Below, piece after piece: positions 56,079-64,000 of a stretch of DNA of 64,000 bases. The notes beneath the pieces were generated by a model. The model was not told where the DNA came from, made no database searches, and saw nothing but the letters and a program-made list of their open reading frames with translations. Every line of letters begins with the position of its first letter. Positions within the stretch are counted from its first letter, which is position 1. The stretch is taken from the NCBI RefSeq assembly GCF_037392515.1, contig NC_090288.1, positions 56,157,673-56,221,672 on the forward strand, in the 5' to 3' direction. Both the position numbers and the translations under genes were made by a program. This DNA comes from Haliotis asinina (taxonomy: Eukaryota; Mollusca; Gastropoda; Lepetellida; Haliotidae).

Positions 56079-57720
56079 ATAAATACATGATGACATCTTT
56101 GGATCTGAAGCCATAGAAATATGAGAACTTTGTCACATTGTAAAGTGTTGAGCACTGTTTGAGTGTGGTGTGTTTATTTCGTTACAGTTAGTGCATACGT
56201 TATGAGTTCAATAATGGTTTGTCTGTTTTGTGCAAATGACGAATATGTTTTCTAGGGCTTGTTAAAGAGATCGATAATCGGAAATATCTTCGATGGGAAT
56301 CATCATGGAGCATTATCGACATGAAAATCATGTAAGCGATTACATCATCAGGGAAGAGTTGTGTTGAAGTAGTTACAAAATGTTTTCAGAAAATATACAA
56401 CGTTGGGTCTTTATTATTAAAGTTGGTACAGGGCGGGTGTTAGCTGGTAATACAAGTCTTAGCATGTCACCACTGATGTAAAATGTTGTTATAGTCCAAA
56501 TATGTCATCAATATTTCATACATTACAACTATTAATTTAAAAGTATATATGAATTCTCAATTATGCCTATATTTCCGTACACAAACGAGTGTAACTCAGG
56601 TTGTAAAATACTTAAAACCAGACATAATGTAGACAATAGATAAATGTTTGCACTGGAGTTACCGGCAGCATGTCACTTCCTGACTGACCATCGGCTGTCA
56701 ATCTGAAATGCTTCTGGGTAAACGAAACGGAAGCCTTTGTGTTGGTATTACCACCGTCCAGTTACAGTCGGACATACATTAGGGAATTTATGAGAATATT
56801 GTATCAACCAGGAACAACCCATGAAATAACAAAGGGATAATGGTGACAACAATTTACAACTCCTACGTGTTCGTCCGACTTATAATCAGGTGAGGTTTGA
56901 CTGTCAAGTCACTGTGCATCTGAATAAACCTTGGAACGCTGAATTCATCTATTATACTTTAAGGAAAGACATTTTCATGGGCTATTTCTGTGTTCGTTTG
57001 ATTACATGTTGAAAGTGTTTTGTGATTACAGTGTTAGATTTTGGCAACTTCAAATCATATATATTATTGTAGATGTTCAGCTACAGGCGTACGTTTATTT
57101 TCAATGTATTGTATTTAGGAAGGGGTGAACCGTGGAAACACTTACATCAATGTAAAACTAGTACGCATATTCAGGCTGATAAAAGCTTGTATGAGAATGA
57201 GTACGGTGGTGCGTATAGGCACTGCCGTAAAACATCTACAATGCGTGCACTAGTTACTGTTTCATTATTTTAAGCTGAGGATACCAATAGTAATGTAATG
57301 TGTTATCGTATGTTTTTGTCGTTCTGTAAACTTGAAAACATGCCCTAGTAAGGTATTAAAACAAATATATTAAATTTTGAGATCCTTTATTTATTTATAT
57401 AATGTTCCAAACATGTTGATGTTCTGCTAAGCTCAATGGTTATGAAGATTCAAATAATATGTTCACGTCAGTCAACTGTGTATAATTTTTTTTATATCTT
57501 CTTATACTGAATGGAACTGTAATTATTGAATCTGACACTCTGAGTCTGAATACACCCTGGAACGTTAGCAACGCGGATGTCAGCATTACCCCGAATCCAT
57601 GTATTTTATTTCAAGGCAAAAATTACTATGAAATAGCACGTTCGCAGCTGGTGGAGAATCAAAAGATCCCAACCTTCAAAACTGTGAATCATGGGATAAT
57701 CAAGATAATCCATCTGAACT
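56079..57720. other. GPCR downstream region, no second gene
   Basis: 3' UTR and AT-rich intergenic DNA. ORFs (57073-57273 and others) show no domain. Confidence 0.4.
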
Positions 57721-58085
57721 AGTCAGCTTAACCCATACAATGCCAACACTCCCGATCCTTCTGGCAAAGTTCTCTGGTGTCGCTTAAAAGTGTGGCCCAT
57801 AAACCTGATGAGCTCAGTAACAAACTACTTGCCAAACTACTACGTACACCAAGGAAAGTTAGCGACAGTGGATCAATGCATCGGTAAGAAAACGCATTCT
57901 GGGAGTCAGCATCCAGAAGGATATCCTTGCATCCTATGTCACTAAGGCCATGCACCTTCCATGCATTCTTTGGGTGAGAGGTAAGGATCCTCAGTCCCTG
58001 GATGAGATAAGACAACATGCCCAGTTCGTTGAACAGCACCATACATTGATTTTATAAGGAGCGTTCAAAGAAGAAGCTGACCAGA
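57721..58085. other. Possible decayed coding remnant
   Basis: A plus-strand stretch reads INASVRKRILGVSIQKDILA, SYVTKAMHLPCILWVRGKDP and QSLDEIRQHAQFVEQHH without a family I can name, and the opposite strand has a 104-codon ORF. Proximity suggests it could belong to the Penelope-like element downstream, but this is unproven. Confidence 0.25.
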
Positions 58086-58118
58086 TAATCGTTTCACACA
58101 TACATGCACACAGACACA

Positions 58119-58165
<47 letters not shown>
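58086..58165. repeat. (CA)n microsatellite
   Basis: A long uninterrupted CA run preceded by CACACAGACACAGACA. Confidence 0.9.
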
Positions 58166-58260
58166 CAGCTGTGTTGGACTAATTAGAGAGCTGTGATGTT
58201 TTGAAGGAGCTGTGGTGAAAATGTAAAAAAAAAAGAAAGCAAAAAGTGTTTTACGGTACA

Positions 58261-59680
58261 TTTACATTATTCATGGTGATGCATTTACATATCAATACAT
58301 CCTCACGTTGAGAGGGGAGCAACAATGGCTATAATCACTCACTTCTATATCATCCATTGAAGAATCAATGACCCCAGCCATTCCGGTCAGATGATTAACA
58401 GACAACAAACAATCGCCAGTGGGGTTCCCCTATCTCACCACTGATAACCGAAATTTACATGACCAACTTTGAAGAGTCTGCCCTATCATCACCCCCTTTC
58501 CAACGACTCTGTTAGTTCAGAAAAGTGGATGACATGTGACATGGATGAACTCAGTACTCCCCTCGACCACCACAACCAATAACATCCCTGGATCCAATTC
58601 GCTATGGAGACTGAATATCAGTAGAGACTACCTTTCCTTGATGTGTCCCTTACTCTCATGACAAGATCACCCCTTCTATTGGAAACCCACCCACACCGAT
58701 CATTATCTCCATTACCTGTCCAACAATATTCCTCAGATCAAGCGAGCCATATTAGCAACCCTAACTAGACGAGCCAAAGTCATTTGTGACCCCGCCCATC
58801 TTCCAGATGAAACAGACCACCTCAGAGCGAGGTTACCAGGCTTAACGGTTACCCCAAACGTCTAGTAGAAAGAACTATAGCTTTAACTCTCCAGCAGCAA
58901 GATGAACGACCTGCCTAACCTGAAACTTCCATCAGAATCAGAATATTCTACCATGGCCAAAAAGCAGTTACCACATCAGCCGTCCCATATAGAAAACTAC
59001 CGGCAGCGACGTAACATTTTACTCTGATAAGACCCTGAAAAGCAAAAACCTGAGAGCAAATGGACGAGTTTCCTCCACTAAGAAACCAAGCAGACCCAGG
59101 GGATGCATATACTAACTGCATTGTGATTGTGATCCACATGTATACACTGATGAAACATCCCTCCCATTTGAGTTACGACTGAACGAGCACAAAACATCTA
59201 TGCAAAACAATGGAACAAACATCAGCTGTTTCAGGGCACATCATCAAAAACCCTTCCTACTCCACTGACTTGCAACATTCAGACATAGTAACCTCTAATG
59301 TCCATGATTGGCGCAAGCGCAAGCTATCAGAGCTTTTAATGATAACGCAGTTACAACCACAGCTGAAAAGGGACCAAGGAGTTGACATACCCTGTGTCTG
59401 GGAAGTCGATTACATCATGGTTAGCCTCTGACCGCATCTGCTAATCACTTGTATAAACGCTTCCCTAGTGTCAAAATATACTTATTGCCTTATATACTTA
59501 TCTCGCCCTCTCATCACAGGCTTCGTATTCAATATTGTATATACATGCAACACTGGCTTCTTGTACAAATTAGTATATATACTCATTGATGTATCGTGTT
59601 TGTGTCAGTTCACCTGACGAAAGGGCAAGAGTTAGCCCAGAAGCGTTGTGACATACAATAAAGAAGGAGTTGTCATCTAT
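58261..59680 (+). mobile_element. Penelope-like retroelement, decayed
   Basis: Translated pieces match Penelope-like elements: NRQWGSPISPLITEIYMTNF (RT, about 58411-58470), a run with RLPFLDVSLTL near 58630, and THPHRSLSPLPVQQYSSDQA. A C-terminal GIY-YIG endonuclease part follows: FELRLNEHKTS near 59170, then SGHIIKNPSYSTDLQHSDIV, DWRKRKLSELLMITQLQPQL and GVDIPCVWE up to about 59420. It ends with CACCTGACGAAAGGGC, a stem, AGAAGCGTTGTGACATAC and AATAAAGAAGG (59611-59670), the typical Penelope tail. Many breaks interrupt the frame; it is not functional. The 5' end is uncertain. Confidence 0.8.
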
Positions 59681-60239
59681 GTTAGTTTTCTTTACTTCAA
59701 TACCAACTTCTAAGTGCCTCTCATGAATCTCAGCTATCCATGTGTACAGTCATCCATACAAACATGTATTCATGTTCATAGCTATTACTGTTTGTACACA
59801 AGTATTCTAGTACATACGTATTAGTGAACATAGATTTTACGTACTCGTTTGATTGTGACTGTACACAGTCCTGTATGAGGGAAGATGTTCATGTACACAG
59901 GTACAGTGTATAGACATACTCAGTAGACCCGGTTAAAGTCTTGCACAGAGTGAAAACAGAAGTTATTTAATTCTTTTTTGAAAAATACTTTATTGGGACA
60001 AAGAAGAACTATAACAATAGTCCTGTTGTATGTGTAAATGAACAACAAGGGTAGACAATTTCCAAAAGCAATATTGCCACGCACCATTTTAGCTGGCGAG
60101 TTTCAGCTATGGCCAGCATTAAAAAGAAATATTTCTCAAGCGTAAAGGAATTAACCTCAAGAGGGAGATTCTAACAGTATCATGACAGCGTTTATGAATG
60201 ACTACCAAAGAGCGACGACACCAGTACAACCAGTGGTAC
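59681..60239. other. No gene seen
   Basis: Intergenic DNA after the Penelope-like element. Confidence 0.35.
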
Positions 60240-60345
60240 TTTTGTAGAAAACAAAACAAACAAACAAAACTAAAAAAACACCAAATGAAAAAAAACAAAC
60301 ACCCCCACCCCCCCAACCCCCCAAACCAACAACAAAAAAACATCC
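60240..60345. repeat. A/C-rich low-complexity tract
   Basis: AAAC, AAAAAC, CCCCCAC and CCAAAC runs on the plus strand; Phe/Trp/Gly ORF on the minus strand is an artefact. Confidence 0.85.
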
Positions 60346-61179
60346 ACCGCTCGTCGAAACCTTCATTGAGAACAGCATGCTTGGTAGCTTTAACCTTAGT
60401 CTGTGGAATGTTCTATATCATACAGATTTAGGGAGGCTTTTTAGGGTCACACTTTTAATAAAAAACATGAACTGAAATTGAGTAAGTATTGTTTTAGCAG
60501 TAATAAATGCATCACAGCAAACAAAATAAACATAGGAGCATGAGTACACATAGTAATGCCCTACGCTTCAACTCCGAGCCATGGCATTTAGTTCGCTGAT
60601 CCACCAGTGCACACAAATGTGGACAAAGCACCACGCATGCAGTGCCAATATCAGTTAGGAATATCCGTCATGACAGATCTAGAGTCCACTTGACGTAGAA
60701 GGCAAATGGTGAAAATGATATGAATGCACCACTGTAAATCCTGCACGACACTATTTGTACGCCGAACTGTCAGCATACGAAAGCTGTTTTTAATGTGAAA
60801 TGACGATGGAATTTATCTCATTTTCTTTAAACTCATAAATTTTCGAAGGCGCTCAAAAGTGTGCTGTGTGACGAGCTCAGACAGATAACTCTGAAAAGGA
60901 TAATGTCCAACGCAAAAGCAAAATAAACATTCAAAGGTAATTCATGTAACGCAAGGATAAATTCAACGGAATTGTCTTGTACCTATTTACAGATTGTAGG
61001 ATTGTCATATATTCATGACATTGTTTGTACAGTAACTGCAACGTCAGATGTGTAGCACGGTACACTTCGGCTTCTGGTGGACCCTGTGACCGCGTTGACG
61101 GTGAAAGTTAGTGGCTGCTTGCTGCAAGATGTGTTAGAAGAGCATTAAAATCACACCAGGGCCAGACCTAGGTTCTTTT
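60346..61179. other. Probable 3' UTR side of the minus-strand receptor
   Basis: No ORF of note. Downstream of the receptor stop codon on the minus strand. Confidence 0.35.
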
Positions 61180-64000
61180 TCAAAAGTCAATCTTATTTGG
61201 TGTTGATAATAATCTTGGTCGATATTCTTTTTTGCTTTTGTGGGAAACAGACTTAAATCGTAGCCTGTCGTATAAGCTCTCCTCACTGTCACGAGATGTG
61301 ACGTCATTTCCGGAATCTAGTAACCTGACAACTGTTACGCCACAACTATCGTTCTGTCCTTGCGCTGTACCGTGCCCTATTGAAGAACCGGAACCACGAA
61401 CATCATCTTTCGAAGCTGCATCGTCTTCTACAATACGAAACGTCGCTCCACCCGAAACTATCCGTTCTGTTTCAGATTCAAGCACAAAATAGTCATTTCT
61501 GGGCAGACGGCTAGATACCGTCGAGACGTTGTCTTGGTCACAGGATTGGGTGTCGTTTTCAGAAGTGAAGCTTCTGGAAGACGAGGAATAGTTTGTAAAC
61601 GTTGGCTCTAACACAAAGTAGTCATTTCTTGGACTCCTTAAGCTAACTCCAGCTTCCGAGGGACGGGAATTGGCGCTGAATCTCAGAGCATTTCCACTTG
61701 AAATATTGTACACAGCTTCTGAAGAAACCACGCTGATTGCGTCTGGAGTATCATTTGAACGAAAGTTGTCCTGGCGTTCCGGAAAAGATCTGACTCTTCT
61801 TCCATTCTCCACGTCCCCGTGACCACGCCCTCGATGTGAGCTGACGTACCTGTCCCCGTTTAGGGAGGACCTGAGGGAGAACGTCCGAACGGGAACAGGA
61901 GGCTTGTGGTGTCGGTCGTTCCGTAGCTCACAGATATCTTCAAGGACAAAGTAATCATGCCCAACTCCTGGTCCGGTTTCTGTATCGGAAGAAGCTGGAA
62001 TGTCCGTAGGGGAAAGCCTGTTGCGTTGTATGCTTTCCATATCGAAAGTGAACAGCTTTTTGAGAATTTGTCTCTGACTGAGACGTCGGACCAAGCTATT
62101 GTTGTTACCGTCCGGATTGTCCAGACCATCGGATACAGACAGATTCTTAGGACTTCTGTCCAACCTGTCATATCCACACGACGGTTGGTCAGTTTTTTCC
62201 AGTGTTTTCTCTTCAGTATCCAAACCCCTGTTCTCCCTGTTCAGTCTCTCCAGTTCCTTGAAACTCAAATGGTCATATATACATGGCGCAGGTTTAGACT
62301 CCTCTTTGGAAGTGTCAGAATTTTGTCTCGATCTTGACCATTCTTTGCCATCAAGAGTTTCATATATGACCTCTTTCGCAGCGGCCGGGGTTCGGTAGGG
62401 CTTCACGTCTTGAACCTCGGCATAGATGTTGTCTGCGTTGTCGTTCTGCGACATTGCATACGACGACGTCTTACATAAGCAGAAGCAGCAGGACGAGCCC
62501 TGTGATAAATGTAAATACTTTTGTTTAGTTATTAGACATAGAAAAAATGATCAGTCATTACGGAAACGAGGCATAATTTCTTGTTTTAAGACGATGTATT
62601 TCACATGAACACCGCAATCGATGATCTAAGTACATAGCACATCTAGCTTTATTAATCCTGCCTGCCATGGACATTTACATATAGCACATCTAACTTTATT
62701 AATCCTGCCTGCCATGGACATTTACATATAGCACATCTAGCTTTATTAATCCTGCCTGCCATGGACATTTATATATAGCACATCTAGCTTTATTAATCCT
62801 GCCTGCCATGGACATTTACATATAGCACATCTAGCTTTATTAATCCTGCCTGCCATGGACATTTACATATAGCACATCTAGCTTTATTAATCCTGCCTGC
62901 CATGGACATTTACACATAGCACATCTAGCTTTATTAATCCTGCCTGCCATGGACATTTACATATAGCACATCTAGCTTTATTAATCCTGCCTGCCATGGA
63001 CATTTACATATAGCACATCTAGCTTTATCAATCCTGCCTGCCATGGACATTTACACATAGCACATCTAGCTTTATTAATCCTGCCTGCCATGGACATTTA
63101 CATATAGCACATCTAGCTTTATTAATCCTGCCTGCCATGGACATTTACATATAGCACATCTAGCTTTATTAATCCTGCCTGCCATGGACATTTACATATA
63201 GCACATCTAGCTTTATTAATCCTGCCTGCCATGGACATTTACATATAGCACATCTAGCTTTATTATTCCTGCCTGCCATGGACATTTACATATAGCACAT
63301 CTAGCTTTATTAATCCTGCCTGCCATGGACATTTACACATAGCACATCTAGCTTTATTAATCCTACCTGCCATGGACATTTACATATAGCACATCTAGCT
63401 TTATTAATCCTGCCTGCCATGGACATTTACACATAGCACATCTAGCTTTATTAATCCTGCCTGCCATGGACATTTACATATAGCACATGATCATTAACAT
63501 TTTCACTTAACTACTTTGCTAATCTACCTTAACGATTAATAGCATGCCAAAATACCATATTTGAATCTCCGAGACTAAATTCACTTGAAAGGAAGTACAA
63601 TTTGTCGGCACACCACAACCTACTTTAGGTTCGATCTCAGAGTATATGTCGACGTCAACGAGTGACTTCTCAGTGTTCTCAGGGTTGTCTCCCTTGATAT
63701 CTGAAACTTTACCATTCCTCCTAAAAGAGAATAGACAGAAATTATTGATAATTATTGTCACATATCGCAGCCTGTGTATCGTTAATCTAAGAAAATAGTA
63801 GACGATTTATTTATTCATAATAACAGATAATTCTACATGCAAGACATTTTATGCTTGGAATTGTCAGCTGTATTCAGTTCCACATTGCAGTATAACTTAC
63901 TTATTCCTAGATCGTTTTCGTTTGAGTATGGCGGCTACAAGTACTGCTATTAGGACGCAAGATGTGATGAGGCATCCCACAATAATAACTGTCGTCATGG
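61180..64000 (-). CDS. Single-pass receptor with tyrosine-motif tail, 3' part
   Basis: Three minus-strand exons with matching phases; the gene continues beyond 64000. Exon 64000-63901 encodes a membrane helix (TTVIIVGCLITSCVLIAVLV, AAIL) then stop-transfer KRKRSRNK. Exon 63720-63624 follows (phase 2 in, 0 out; VDIYSEIEPK). The last exon starts at about 62469 (acceptor GTAAG after a pyrimidine tract) or 62499 (CACAG), both in frame, and runs to the stop at 61182-61180. The tail of about 460 residues carries many phosphotyrosine-type motifs: IYSEI, IYAEV, IYETL, IYDHL, GYDRL, three DYFVLE, VYNIS and LYDRL. VIYETL and SLYDRL fit the ITIM pattern; others suit SH2 or adaptor binding. The ectodomain is outside the window. 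I suspect a MEGF10/Draper-like or scavenger-type receptor from the tail style, but cannot show it. Confidence 0.85.
62630..63488. repeat. 47-bp minisatellite in receptor intron
   Basis: The unit is CATGGACATTTACATATAGC, ACATCTAGCTTTATTAATCC, TGCCTGC, in about 18 copies with very few variants (ACATATAG/ACACATAG, rare TTATCA). It fills most of the intron between the last two exons of the minus-strand receptor. High identity implies recent expansion or ongoing homogenisation. Confidence 0.95.

Noticed and set aside
60119-60343. Trp/Phe/Gly-rich minus ORF
   Set aside because: A product of the A/C-rich low-complexity tract. The ORFs at 730-1050, 39244-39510, 40934-41293 and 42742-43013 are likewise artefacts.

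Overview
The window looks like nuclear DNA of a marine gastropod, most likely an abalone (Haliotis). The grounds are spliced metazoan genes, repeats in every gap, and two short interspersed repeat families that I recall as typical of abalone: a tRNA-derived SINE, and a longer unit sharing its 3' tail, both ending near an ACTC-rich tract. No database could be searched, so genus and family names rest on recall and motif reading.

Layout. 0-33.5 kb holds three Rho-family small GTPase genes in the same orientation (6251-7322, 23334-25105, 32502-33483). Each has two coding exons split at the same place, and all three end in a geranylgeranylation-type CAAX box. The first two also share similar upstream DNA (3640-4640 and 21755-22430), so at least that pair arose by segmental duplication. 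Between genes 1 and 2 lie three tandem copies of a 2303-bp unit (9293-16200) and a 31-bp minisatellite of about 2.4 kb (18600-21045). 33.5-54.5 kb is mostly mobile-element debris: foldback MITEs, a pogo/Tigger DNA transposon, a fossil Ty3/Gypsy-type element, an unclassified element family with a small conserved ORF, a nearly intact Tc1-like transposon, a 36-bp minisatellite, and a LINE fragment split by a palindromic foldback element. A possible three-exon host gene sits on the minus strand at 36428-37852.

54.5-64 kb holds an intronless class A GPCR (54777-56078) with GC boxes and a TATA box just upstream, a Penelope-like element (58261-59680), and the 3' end of a minus-strand single-pass receptor gene (61180 to beyond 64000). 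That receptor's cytoplasmic tail carries about a dozen tyrosine motifs, and one of its introns contains a 47-bp minisatellite.

Functionally the host genes are signalling proteins: Rho GTPases (actin and contractility switches), a peptide- or chemosensory-type GPCR, and a phosphotyrosine-signalling receptor. I see no operon-like relation between them. I saw no rRNA gene, convincing tRNA gene or CRISPR array.
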